From assembly GCF_026239675.1 (NCBI RefSeq), contig NZ_JAPIVQ010000003.1, positions 620,001-684,000 on the forward strand: a stretch of 64,000 nt of DNA, read 5' to 3'. A model generated the notes under the pieces. That model did no database searches, was not told the origin of the DNA, and saw only the letters and a program-made list of their open reading frames with translations. Source of the DNA: Pedobacter sp. PLR. Its GTDB lineage: Bacteria > Bacteroidota > Bacteroidia > Sphingobacteriales > Sphingobacteriaceae. The position numbers were made by a program, and so were the translations under genes. Each line of letters opens with the position of its first letter. Position 1 is the stretch's first letter. Below, piece after piece: positions 45,301 through 52,433 of the stretch.

Positions 45301-46049
45301 CAAAAGCTGCGGTATTGAGAGAAAAAGGAAGTAACTCTGAGCGTGAATTGGCGAATGCCATGTACCTTGCAGGTTTCGACGTGAAAGATGTACACATGAC
45401 AGATTTAATCTCCGGTCGTGAGACTTTAGAAGATATCCAGTTTATCGGTGCTGTTGGAGGTTTCTCTAACTCAGACGTATTGGGTTCTGCTAAAGGTTGG
45501 GCTGGTGCATTCTTATACAATGAGAAAGCAAGAGTAGCTTTAGAAAACTTCTTTAAACGTGAGGATACGCTTTCAGTAGGTATCTGTAACGGTTGTCAGT
45601 TGTTTGTGGAATTGGGATTGATCAATAAAGATCATGAAGAGAAACCTAAAATGCTGCACAATGACAGTCATAAACATGAGAGTATCTTTACTTCATTAAC
45701 GATACAGGAAAACAACTCTGTTATGTTATCCAGCCTTGCCGGAAGTACATTAGGGGTTTGGGTTTCACATGGTGAAGGTAAGTTCCAATTGCCGTATGCA
45801 GAAGATCAGTATGGTATCGTAGCGAAATATGCTTATGAAAGCTATCCTGCTAATCCAAACGGTTCTGATTACAACACTGCAATGATGTGTGACAAATCAG
45901 GAAGACACTTAGTAATGATGCCACATATTGAACGTTCGTTGTTCCAATGGCATTGGGCTAATTATCCGAAAGGACGTAAAGACGAAGTATCTCCATGGAT
46001 GGAAGCTTTTGTAAACGCCAGAGCATGGCTGGAAAGCAAATCTAAATAA
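42378..46049 (+). CDS. purL: phosphoribosylformylglycinamidine synthase, single-chain
   Basis: This enzyme converts FGAR and glutamine to FGAM with ATP, the step before PurM. The 1223-residue protein is the large fused form: an N-terminal PurS-like domain, a linker (LSDEEVNYLNQLAENLGRKL), two AIRS-type halves (SEHCRHKIFNGRF, SIKAETHNFPTTVEPFNGAA, HDHGAGGHLNCLSELVEETG), and a C-terminal glutaminase domain. The glutaminase nucleophile is Cys1070 in GICNGCQLF, with the His region MMPHIERSL. Start: ATG at 42378 or 42384. An upstream TTG is part of the -7 promoter element and was rejected. Confidence 0.96.
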   Translation: MNMISFFETPSAKIYVLQVNRSLTPADISKLSWLFGGAKVKTETSLSGFFVGPRAAMVTPWSTNAVEITQNMDLHGIVRIEEFETVTADASDFDHMLFQKYEGLGQDVFTTNVQPESILEISDIAAYNKQEGLSLSDEEVNYLNQLAENLGRKLTDSEVFGFSQVNSEHCRHKIFNGRFVIDGEEKPYSLFKMIRHTSEAHPNGIVSAYKDNVAFVKGPVVQQFAPKRADVPDYYQVKDFESVISIKAETHNFPTTVEPFNGAATGAGGEIRDRLAGGQGSLPLAGTAVYMTALSRLEENRPWEAGVDERKWLYQTPMDILIKASNGASDFGNKFGQPLITGSVLTFEHEEEGRRLGFDKVIMLAGGVGYGKADQALKHKPATGDKIVILGGENYRIGMGGAAVSSADTGALGSSIELNAIQRSNPEMQKRAANTVRGMVESDVNAIVSIHDHGAGGHLNCLSELVEETGGLIDLDKLPVGDPTLSAKEIIGNESQERMGLVIGADSIDILHKIADRERSPMYTVGEVTGDHRFTFASKATGLKPMDLELKDMFGSSPKVVMEDKTIDRKYEPVTYDINKLDTYLEQVLQLEAVASKDWLTNKVDRCVGGKVAKQQCAGPLQLPLNNCGVMALDYQGKDGIATSIGHAPISALIDPAAGSRNAIAESLSNIVWAPLKDGLDSVSLSANWMWACKNEGEDARLYEAVKACSEFAIELGVNIPTGKDSLSMKQKYPDGEVIAPGTVIISAGGHCDDITAVVEPVLQKNGGSIYYINLSNDTYKLGGSSFAQIMNKIGHETPDVTDAAQFKNSFNTVQQLIKTGKIQAGHDIGSGGLITTLLELCFADRDLGAAIDLSELSNDDLIKVLFAENIGIVFQADPSVEGLLAEAGVAYHKIGIVKSEPVLTVKNATSSHSFDIDHLRDVWFKTSYLLDQKQAGPVKAKERFDNYKNHVLNYSFPLQFDGKKTSFDASKPRPKAAVLREKGSNSERELANAMYLAGFDVKDVHMTDLISGRETLEDIQFIGAVGGFSNSDVLGSAKGWAGAFLYNEKARVALENFFKREDTLSVGICNGCQLFVELGLINKDHEEKPKMLHNDSHKHESIFTSLTIQENNSVMLSSLAGSTLGVWVSHGEGKFQLPYAEDQYGIVAKYAYESYPANPNGSDYNTAMMCDKSGRHLVMMPHIERSLFQWHWANYPKGRKDEVSPWMEAFVNARAWLESKSK

Positions 46050-46057
46050 TATAAATA

Positions 46058-46092
46058 ATCGCCTCCTGAATCAAATCGGGAGGCGATTTTTC
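46058..46092 (+). terminator. purL terminator
   Basis: AATCGCCTCC pairs perfectly with GGAGGCGATT around a 12-nt loop, followed by TTT. It lies just past the stop codon. Confidence 0.9.
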
Positions 46093-46142
46093 GTTTATAA
46101 GGAACCTGATCGTTACTTTAGCAATGCTTAAAAAAGATCATT

Positions 46143-46844
46143 ATGAAGAATGTCCTGCTCGCCAGTACCTCTACCTTATATGGAGAAGAATACCTTGATT
46201 ACCTGTTGCCGGAACTTTCTGGCTTTTTTGCCGGTGTTTCCGAAATTGTATTTATTCCTTTCGCCCGTCCCGGAGGCATCAGTCATGATGACTATACCGA
46301 AAAGGTAAGGGAAACTTTTGCAACCATAGGGATTAAGGTGTGCGGATTGCATCGTTATTCTAATCCTGAAACCGCGATAGCCGAAGCCGAAGGTTTTTTT
46401 ACAGGTGGTGGCAATACCTTTTTACTGGTACAACAGCTGCACAATTCAAACCTGATGGAAGTATTGAAGCAAAAGGTAGAAAGCGGGATTCCTTATCTGG
46501 GAACCAGCGCAGGTAGTAATATCGGTGGTCTCAATATGAAAAACACCAACGATATGCCGATTGTCTATCCTCCGGATTTTACTACGATGGGCTTAGTACC
46601 TTTTAATATCAACGCCCATTACCTGGATCCTGATCCTGCAAGTACGCATAACGGAGAGACCAGAGAAACGAGAATCAAAGAATTTCATGTATTTAACGAT
46701 ACGCCTGTTGTCGGATTGAGGGAAGGCAGCTGGGTACGTGTAAAAGATTCCCTAGTGACTACCGAAGGCAGTAAAAGTTCCAGGATATTTCTTGCCGGAA
46801 TGGAGCCTTATGAGTTGGAATCAGGCTCGCAGTTGAAATTCTGA
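46143..46844 (+). CDS. pepE: dipeptidase E (alpha-aspartyl dipeptidase, S51)
   Basis: The 233-residue cytoplasmic serine peptidase hydrolyses Asp-X dipeptides. The nucleophile region is GTSAGSNIGG with Ser122. FTGGGNTF before it and NINAHYLDPDP after it match PepE, the latter holding the catalytic His and Glu region. The length is typical (about 230). It is 14 bases upstream of pxpB in the same direction, so peptide hydrolysis is linked to 5-oxoproline breakdown in one operon. A -7-like TACTTTAG lies about 25 bases before the ATG, without a clear -33. Confidence 0.93.
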   Translation: MKNVLLASTSTLYGEEYLDYLLPELSGFFAGVSEIVFIPFARPGGISHDDYTEKVRETFATIGIKVCGLHRYSNPETAIAEAEGFFTGGGNTFLLVQQLHNSNLMEVLKQKVESGIPYLGTSAGSNIGGLNMKNTNDMPIVYPPDFTTMGLVPFNINAHYLDPDPASTHNGETRETRIKEFHVFNDTPVVGLREGSWVRVKDSLVTTEGSKSSRIFLAGMEPYELESGSQLKF

Positions 46845-46858
46845 TCACTGGACTGGTT

Positions 46859-47563
46859 ATGAAAAAAACAAATTCTTATACTTTTTATCCACTCGGTGAT
46901 TCAGCCATCGTGATTCAGTTTCGGGATCAGATCAGCGAAGCGATTCATCAGCAGGTGAGGGCAGTTGCTGCTTATCTTGATGAATTTTCATTCGAAGGAT
47001 TCATAGAATATACTCCTGCTTTTACTTCTGTAACCATCTATTATCAACCCTGGGTTATCAGTTATCCGGAGATACACGATTTATTGGAGGAAATGTTGAT
47101 CCAATTAATGGACGATCCGCCAATTCCTCCTGCAGCAGTTATTGAAATTCCGGTAGTTTATGGCGGAGATCGTGGCCCTGACCTGGAGTTTGTAGCGGCT
47201 CATAACCAGCTGAGCAGTTCAGAGGTCATTGCCATGCATACTGCCGCAACATACCTGGTTTATATGATTGGGTTTGCACCAGGTTTTCCATACCTGGGCG
47301 GCATGAATGAAAAAATTGCTGCGCCCAGAAAAGAACAGCCACGCGCAAAAATTGCTGCAGGGGCTGTAGGGATTGCAGGGCAGCAAACCGGGATTTACCC
47401 TATAGAGACACCCGGGGGCTGGCAGATCATCGGCCAAAGTCCGGTGTCATTATTCGACCTGAACCGTAAGGTGCCGGCGCTGCTAAAAGCAGGGGATCGG
47501 GTACGGTTTGTTGCCATTTCCGAAATAGAATTTATGAAAATAAGGAGGGAAAATGGGAATTAA
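46859..47563 (+). CDS. pxpB: 5-oxoprolinase subunit B
   Basis: The 234-residue protein of the KipI/PxpB family has YPLGDSAIVIQFRDQISEAI at the N-terminus. In the C-terminal domain it has GFAPGFPYLGGM, AGAVGIAGQQTGIYPIETPG and WQIIGQSP. With PxpA and PxpC it forms the prokaryotic ATP-dependent 5-oxoprolinase, which opens 5-oxo-L-proline to glutamate. Its end overlaps pxpC by 11 bases, which indicates coupled translation. Confidence 0.94.
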   Translation: MKKTNSYTFYPLGDSAIVIQFRDQISEAIHQQVRAVAAYLDEFSFEGFIEYTPAFTSVTIYYQPWVISYPEIHDLLEEMLIQLMDDPPIPPAAVIEIPVVYGGDRGPDLEFVAAHNQLSSSEVIAMHTAATYLVYMIGFAPGFPYLGGMNEKIAAPRKEQPRAKIAAGAVGIAGQQTGIYPIETPGGWQIIGQSPVSLFDLNRKVPALLKAGDRVRFVAISEIEFMKIRRENGN

Positions 47564-48518
47564 GATACTTAAAGCAGGAATGCTGACTACCATACAAGAC
47601 CCCGGCAGAATCGGATACCGCAAAGACGGGGTTTCCGTAAGCGGTGCGATGGACCAGGATGCGTTAAGATCAGGCAACTTATTACTGGGGAATAAAGCGG
47701 GCGAAGCCGGATTGGAATGTACTTTAACCGGCCCTCAGGTTCTTTTTGAAAGCGATGCCCTGATTGCTGTTACCGGTGCTGATTTATCGGCGGAAATTGA
47801 CGGGCTTCCTGTTCCGTTATGGCGTCCTGTGGCTGTAGCTAAGGGGGCAGTGCTTTCTTTCGGACAAGCCATTAGGGGTTGTCGTACGTATTTAATGGTT
47901 CAGGGAGGTTTTGACCTGGCTCCCGTGTTGGGTAGTTCTTCCACATACCTGCGTGCAGGTTTTGGTGGTTTTGAGGGGCGAGCCTTAAAAAAGGGGGACC
48001 GGATTGCTTTTAAGTCGGATGTAGTTCATTTACCTGAGCGAATGAACTGGTCATTAAGTCCGGATTTCTATGCACCGGTTCATGAGCATACGATTCGGGT
48101 AATGAAGGGTCCTGAGTTTGAATTGTTTCAGGAAAAAAGTATTGCCGACTTATTTACCCGTCAATTTATCATCAGTAAAGCCGCCGATCGGATGGGTTAC
48201 CGCCTGGAAGGTCCGGTGCTGCAATTGAAAACAGCTCAAGAAATGCTGTCTTCGGCAGTAGCCTTTGGAACAGTACAGGTGACTTCGAAAGGGAGTCCGA
48301 TCGTCTTAATGGCCGATCATCAGACCACGGGGGGCTATCCGCGGATTTTACAGGTACTGAGTACGGACCTTGGGAAATTGGCACAACTCCGTTCCGGAGA
48401 TGCAATCCAATTTGAACTCCTTACCCTGAAGCAAGCGCAAGCGCTTTTAATTGCGAGGGAGCAGGAAATGAATCAACTTAAACAAAGTTTAACTTTCAAA
48501 TATATAAATCATGACTAA
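47553..48518 (+). CDS. pxpC: 5-oxoprolinase subunit C
   Basis: The 321-residue protein of the KipA/PxpC (biotin-dependent carboxyltransferase-like) family has [20 protein letters not shown] and [15 protein letters not shown] near the start. [20 protein letters not shown] follows in the middle, and RMGYRLEGP and QTTGGYPRI come later. It pairs with PxpB as one half of the ATP-dependent 5-oxoprolinase. It overlaps both neighbours (11 bases with pxpB, eight with pxpA). Confidence 0.94.
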   Translation: MGIKILKAGMLTTIQDPGRIGYRKDGVSVSGAMDQDALRSGNLLLGNKAGEAGLECTLTGPQVLFESDALIAVTGADLSAEIDGLPVPLWRPVAVAKGAVLSFGQAIRGCRTYLMVQGGFDLAPVLGSSSTYLRAGFGGFEGRALKKGDRIAFKSDVVHLPERMNWSLSPDFYAPVHEHTIRVMKGPEFELFQEKSIADLFTRQFIISKAADRMGYRLEGPVLQLKTAQEMLSSAVAFGTVQVTSKGSPIVLMADHQTTGGYPRILQVLSTDLGKLAQLRSGDAIQFELLTLKQAQALLIAREQEMNQLKQSLTFKYINHD

Positions 48519-49308
48519 ATCCTTTACTGTAGACCTGAATTGCGATATGGGGGAAGGTTTTGGCGCCTTTGATATTGGGAATGATGCCGCAATTATGCCT
48601 TTCGTTTCTGCCGTTAACATCGCTTGTGGTTTTCATGCAGGAGACCCATCAGTGATGAAAAAGACCGTCAAATTAGCAATCAGTCACGGTTTGGCCATTG
48701 GTGCGCATCCAGGGTTGCCTGATTTACAAGGCTTTGGAAGAAGAATAATGGCTATTTCGGCGGAAGAGGCTTACGATATGGTGGTTTATCAGGTAGGTGC
48801 TCTGGCTGCTTTTGTGAAAACTGAAGGTGGAACGATGCGGCATGTAAAGCCGCATGGAGCCTTATATAATATGGCGGCAAAGGATAAAGCGCTTGCTGAA
48901 GCCATCGCAACTGCAATTTACAGGATCGATCCGGCTTTGGTTTTATATGGCTTATCGGGTTCTGAATTGATCCTTGCCGGAGAAAAAATAGGTTTGTCTG
49001 TAGCCAATGAAGTGTTTTCCGACCGTACTTATCAGCATGATGGTACCTTGACGCCGAGGAATGAACTGAATGCTTTGATCACAGATCCGATGTTGGCCGT
49101 TGCCCGGGTGGTACAGATGATTAAAGAGGGGACTGTGCTTTCCGCACAGGGAACACTGCTGAAAATTCAGGCTGATACAGTCTGTATTCATGGGGATGGG
49201 AAAACTGCGGTCGCCTTTGCCGGACAGCTTCATGTGGCATTGAAAGGGGAAGGAATGCGCCTTGGCTTAGCTGATTTAGCTAAGGATACTAATGTAGCAG
49301 ACAAATGA
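48511..49308 (+). CDS. pxpA: 5-oxoprolinase subunit A (LamB/YcsF family)
   Basis: The 265-residue protein has [20 protein letters not shown] at the start. [40 protein letters not shown] and [17 protein letters not shown] follow, all conserved LamB/YcsF-family motifs. It supplies the metal-type active site for opening the 5-oxoproline ring. The order here is B, C, A. The last four bases (ATGA) overlap the start of the permease gene. Confidence 0.95.
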   Translation: MTKSFTVDLNCDMGEGFGAFDIGNDAAIMPFVSAVNIACGFHAGDPSVMKKTVKLAISHGLAIGAHPGLPDLQGFGRRIMAISAEEAYDMVVYQVGALAAFVKTEGGTMRHVKPHGALYNMAAKDKALAEAIATAIYRIDPALVLYGLSGSELILAGEKIGLSVANEVFSDRTYQHDGTLTPRNELNALITDPMLAVARVVQMIKEGTVLSAQGTLLKIQADTVCIHGDGKTAVAFAGQLHVALKGEGMRLGLADLAKDTNVADK

Positions 49309-50486
49309 AATTTATAAAAAATCGAAGTGTCCTGATTGGGGCTGCATTCTTAATGGCAACCTCTGCTGTTGGGCCGGGTTTTTTAACCCAGACTACCTTT
49401 TTTACACAGTCGCTGGGCGCAAGTTTTGGCTTCGTGATCTTGCTTTCTATCATTATAGATATCGGGGTGCAACTCAATATATGGCGGGTAATTGCTGTAT
49501 CCGGTAAAAGAGCGCAGGATATTGCAAATATGCTCTTGCCGGGATTAGGCGGTTTTATCTCTTTTCTAATTGTTCTGGGCGGACTGGCCTTTAATATTGG
49601 AAATATAGCGGGCGCTGGCCTTGGACTACAAGCTTTATTAGGGATTTCTGTGATTAAGGGATCGATCATTTCTGCAGCGCTGGCAGTGGCTATTTTTTTG
49701 GTTAGAGAAGCAGGGAAGGCGATGGATCGGTTTGCGCAGGTGATGGGCTTTGTGATGATTATGGCAATCATTTATATTGCAATAACTTCGGCGCCTCCAA
49801 TAGGAGAAGCCGCATTGCGAACTATTGTGCCCTTAAATGTAGATTTTGTTAGCATTGTAACCTTGGTTGGTGGTACCGTAGGTGGGTATATTACTTTCGC
49901 CGGAGGGCACCGTTTGCTGGATGCAGGAGTTACAGGAAAAGCGGCATTACCTTCGGTAAATACGAGTGCAGTGATGGGGATTTCAGTGGCTTCACTGATC
50001 CGTGTATTTCTGTTTTTGGCCTCCTTAGGTGTCATCAGTAAGGGCCTGGCTATAGATGCATCGAATCCAACGGCTTCAGTTTTTCAATTGGCTGCAGGAG
50101 ATTTGGGTTACCGTTTATTCGGATTGGTGATGTTCTCTGCTGCGGTAACTTCTGTGATCGGCTCAGCCTACACTTCGGTTTCTTTTATCAAATCTTTTAG
50201 TGCTAAAATCAGGGAAAAGGAACGCCTGGTGATTATTGGTTTCATTTTGATTTCAACAATTATCTTTGTGTTGATTGGGAAACCGGTTAAACTGCTAATC
50301 CTTGCAGGCGTGTTGAACGGATTTATTTTACCGGTTACCCTGGCAACCATTCTTTTCGCTGCTTATAAAAAAGAGATTGTAGGCGATTATAAGCACCCGG
50401 TTTGGCTCAGTATTTTTGGGGGATTGGTGGTGCTGATTGTAGGTGTGATGAGTGTAAAGGTTCTTTTTGATATGATTAGCGGGTAG
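49305..50486 (+). CDS. NRAMP-related permease of the 5-oxoproline operon (YcsG-like)
   Basis: The 393-residue inner-membrane protein has about 11 helices. It aligns by eye with NRAMP transporters, but the metal motif DPGN of helix 1 is GPGF here (23-26, [14 protein letters not shown]). The helix 6 region reads GGHRLLDAG (about residue 200) where true NRAMP proteins have a Met-Pro-His metal site. The metal ligands are therefore absent. Being translationally coupled to pxpA, it more probably imports 5-oxoproline or a related acid, as suggested for ycsG in Bacillus. That substrate is an inference. Confidence 0.82.
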   Translation: MKFIKNRSVLIGAAFLMATSAVGPGFLTQTTFFTQSLGASFGFVILLSIIIDIGVQLNIWRVIAVSGKRAQDIANMLLPGLGGFISFLIVLGGLAFNIGNIAGAGLGLQALLGISVIKGSIISAALAVAIFLVREAGKAMDRFAQVMGFVMIMAIIYIAITSAPPIGEAALRTIVPLNVDFVSIVTLVGGTVGGYITFAGGHRLLDAGVTGKAALPSVNTSAVMGISVASLIRVFLFLASLGVISKGLAIDASNPTASVFQLAAGDLGYRLFGLVMFSAAVTSVIGSAYTSVSFIKSFSAKIREKERLVIIGFILISTIIFVLIGKPVKLLILAGVLNGFILPVTLATILFAAYKKEIVGDYKHPVWLSIFGGLVVLIVGVMSVKVLFDMISG

Positions 50487-50503
50487 CTGTTTTTTTAAAC
50501 AGC
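50486..50503. terminator. bidirectional terminator between permease and MarR genes
   Basis: GCTGTTT pairs with AAACAGC around a TTTT loop. The hairpin overlaps the last base of the permease stop and contains the MarR stop codon. The flanks are T-rich to the right and weak to the left. Confidence 0.6.
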
Positions 50504-50974
50504 AGCCCCTTTTTGCAATGCCCTTTGTATAAAACTCAATTGCTTCAATTTCTCTTCGGTTTCCGTCATGGCTTTCAGCAGGTTGTTTTCTGTGTCGGTG
50601 ATGTCGGTTAAGATTTGGGTCATCAACTGCCATACCGGTTGCATTTTGAGAATCAATTCTTCTCCTTTAGCGGTCAGCTGGATCAGCCTTTTCCGTTCAT
50701 CTTTCTTGTCTTTTTTGGAGCGGATCAGCTTTTGCTTTTCCAGTTCTTTCAGCAAACTGATGGTAGAGGGGTGGGTATAACCGATTTCCGTGGCCAATTC
50801 TACTACGCCCAGTGGCTGCTTGTGATGAAGCGTATAAATCACCGGAAACCATTTCGGTTCGAAATCAATTTCATAGGTATTGTAGAGTAGGGCACCGTCT
50901 TTCCGGAGTTGTTCACTCAAGCGCTGTAAGCGTGTAGAAAGGGCCAGGATACCAAGTTCGTCAATGACGCTCAT
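50495..50974 (-). CDS. MarR-family transcriptional regulator
   Basis: The 159-residue protein has a winged helix-turn-helix at about 55-110 (HHKQPLGVVELATEIGYTHP, STISLLKELEKQKLIRS and KDKKDERKRLIQLT as the wing). The length is typical. Its ATG overlaps the stop of the upstream acetyltransferase gene by one base (TAATG), so the two are made together. A palindrome sits on the operon promoter, which fits autorepression relieved by an unknown ligand. Confidence 0.92.
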   Translation of the reverse strand: MSVIDELGILALSTRLQRLSEQLRKDGALLYNTYEIDFEPKWFPVIYTLHHKQPLGVVELATEIGYTHPSTISLLKELEKQKLIRSKKDKKDERKRLIQLTAKGEELILKMQPVWQLMTQILTDITDTENNLLKAMTETEEKLKQLSFIQRALQKGAAV

Positions 50975-51462
50975 TATTTTAGGGATAACTGATAAAATAC
51001 GGAATCTCCACCCATCAAAGGGAATTGTGCGGGCAGGTCTGTTTTTTCCATTTTCCGGAAGCCATTTCGTTCATAAAAACGAAGCGCAGCCTGTAGCACT
51101 GGAACTGTTCCAAGGTAAAGATGATCAATTCCGTTGTTTTTACAATGTATCATCAGGTTTTCCAGTAAGTGTTGGGCAATACCAAACTCTTTTCCTCTGA
51201 ATTCTTTTTTTACAAACATCTTCCGGAGTGCAACGGCATTGTCGCTGAATTTAATCATGGCAATCGTGCCCAGTAATTTGTCTTCTGCTTTTGCGCCCCA
51301 GAAGGCACCACCGTTTTTATAATAAATATTGTCTATGTCTAATAAATCCGGTTGGTCGCTTAACGTAATGGCTACGTTAAATTCTATTTGCTGAATCGGT
51401 AAGACCAGGTCAATTATTGCTGCCGCAGATTCATTTTTTATTTGCACTATCTGTACTTCCAT
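50974..51462 (-). CDS. GNAT-family N-acetyltransferase
   Basis: The 162-residue protein starts MEVQIVQIKNE at 51462. A longer frame from a TTG at 51516 would run across the promoter and was rejected. GNAT motif A is seen as LRKMFVKKEFRGKEFGIAQH with the acetyl-CoA-binding RGKEFG, and motif B as ALRFYERNGFRKME. It transfers acetyl from acetyl-CoA to an amine; the substrate is unknown. It is the first gene of a two-gene operon with MarR, so the acetylation target may be the toxic compound the regulator senses. That link is inference only. Confidence 0.88.
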   Translation of the reverse strand: MEVQIVQIKNESAAAIIDLVLPIQQIEFNVAITLSDQPDLLDIDNIYYKNGGAFWGAKAEDKLLGTIAMIKFSDNAVALRKMFVKKEFRGKEFGIAQHLLENLMIHCKNNGIDHLYLGTVPVLQAALRFYERNGFRKMEKTDLPAQFPLMGGDSVFYQLSLK

Positions 51463-51485
51463 CTGTTTCTTTTTATTGTACGGTT

Positions 51486-51517
51486 CAAAACTACGTAGTT
51501 GACTACATATATCCAAA
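51486..51517 (-). promoter_or_regulatory. promoter and operator of the GNAT/MarR operon
   Basis: On the minus strand TTTG, 20 nt, then TAGTTTTG. The perfect 12-bp palindrome AACTACGTAGTT (51489-51500) covers part of the -7 element and the adjoining spacer. An overlapping GTAG-N4-CTAC (51495-51506) extends it. A MarR dimer bound here would block the promoter. Confidence 0.7.
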
Positions 51518-51537
51518 TCGATTATTATATTTTTACT

Positions 51538-51545
51538 TATCTTTG
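51538..51545 (+). promoter_or_regulatory. -7 element for the Cys-rich protein gene
   Basis: TATCTTTG matches the -7 consensus 17 bases before the ATG. No -33 was found 19-21 nt upstream. Confidence 0.45.
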
Positions 51546-51562
51546 TATCCTTGTCAAATTAT

Positions 51563-52297
51563 ATGTCCTGTTTTGGTTATTGCAATGATTGTGAAGAAAT
51601 CCACGAATTGCCTTCTGCGCTTGCTATCCCTCATTGTCATGCCCTGATGGCTCAACTTTCTACGCACAAAAGAATAGATTTTGATGTGCCGCCGGAAGCC
51701 GCTGATCCCCGTTTATCTACCGATATTTTATATACAAAGATGAGGGGACGTATGTTTGGGATTCTGGTTTGTGAAGATGAGCATGGGAAAGAGGTAATCC
51801 TTCGTGCGTTTTCTTCCCGCCACAACGGCGTTTGGAATGTTGCTGGTTGGGTACCGCCATTGGTAGATGAGCATGCTTTTGTAGCCACCGTAGAACGCGG
51901 AAACCTGGACATTCACCCTTTAACAGATTTAATCGATATGCTTCCAAAAGAGTCGAAAGCATGGTATTTGAAGCTGGCAGAAAGGAGGGTAGTCTCCCAT
52001 GGGATTCTGGCAAAACTCAATGCACTTTATACCTTCCATAATTTTAACGGAGGAAAACGTACCCTGGAGCAGGCTTTTCAATTGAAAAAGGGGATTCCTG
52101 TTGGTACAGGAGATTGTTGCGCACCAAAATTGCTGGATTATGCCGCTACACATGGTTTGAAACCTTTAAGTATTGCTGAGTTTTTCTGGGGAAAAGAAAC
52201 GGCATCCGGGCATCGGGTAGAAGGTGGCTTTTATGAATCCTGTGCTGAAAAGTGTCAGCCTATTCTTGGTTTTATGCTTTGCAGCGGGCAAAAGTAA
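51563..52297 (+). CDS. Cys-rich protein resembling the N-terminal domain of long RluA-family pseudouridine synthases, without the catalytic domain
   Basis: From the ATG at 51563 the protein has 244 residues; a TTG 12 bases earlier was not used. It contains many Cys residues (MSCFGYCNDCEE, GDCCAPKLLDYA, SCAEKCQPILGFMLC) and the stretch GLKPLSIAEFFWG. I recall GDCCAPKLL...AEFWWG blocks from the extension that precedes the synthase domain in some long RluA-type proteins. Here the protein ends right after that block, and no synthase domain follows in any frame before the next gene. It may bind a metal or RNA. The family link is from memory and moderate; the function is unknown. Confidence 0.6.
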   Translation: MSCFGYCNDCEEIHELPSALAIPHCHALMAQLSTHKRIDFDVPPEAADPRLSTDILYTKMRGRMFGILVCEDEHGKEVILRAFSSRHNGVWNVAGWVPPLVDEHAFVATVERGNLDIHPLTDLIDMLPKESKAWYLKLAERRVVSHGILAKLNALYTFHNFNGGKRTLEQAFQLKKGIPVGTGDCCAPKLLDYAATHGLKPLSIAEFFWGKETASGHRVEGGFYESCAEKCQPILGFMLCSGQK

Positions 52298-52368
52298 ACA
52301 AGTTGTTACCTGCTAATAGCTACCGGCTATAATTATTCGGTTGTTTTAACGTTGTTATAAATTATGTT

Positions 52369-52376
52369 TAACTTTG
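52369..52376 (+). promoter_or_regulatory. -7 element for the hybrid histidine kinase gene
   Basis: TAACTTTG, 57 bases before the ATG. A TTTT about 21 nt upstream is a poor -33, so this is a weak call. Confidence 0.35.
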
Positions 52377-52433
52377 AACTTAATAAATGAAATCGGCTAA
52401 CCGACAGCAATTTATATTGATCTTTTTTTATCA

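Noticed and set aside
49305..50486. Divalent metal (NRAMP) transporter
   Set aside because: The fold matches but the metal-binding residues of helices 1 and 6 are not present, and the operon context points to 5-oxoproline.
51463..51516. Upstream extension of the acetyltransferase from a TTG
   Set aside because: The added 18 codons overlap the -7 element and the MarR palindrome of the operon promoter, and the GNAT domain starts normally at the later ATG.
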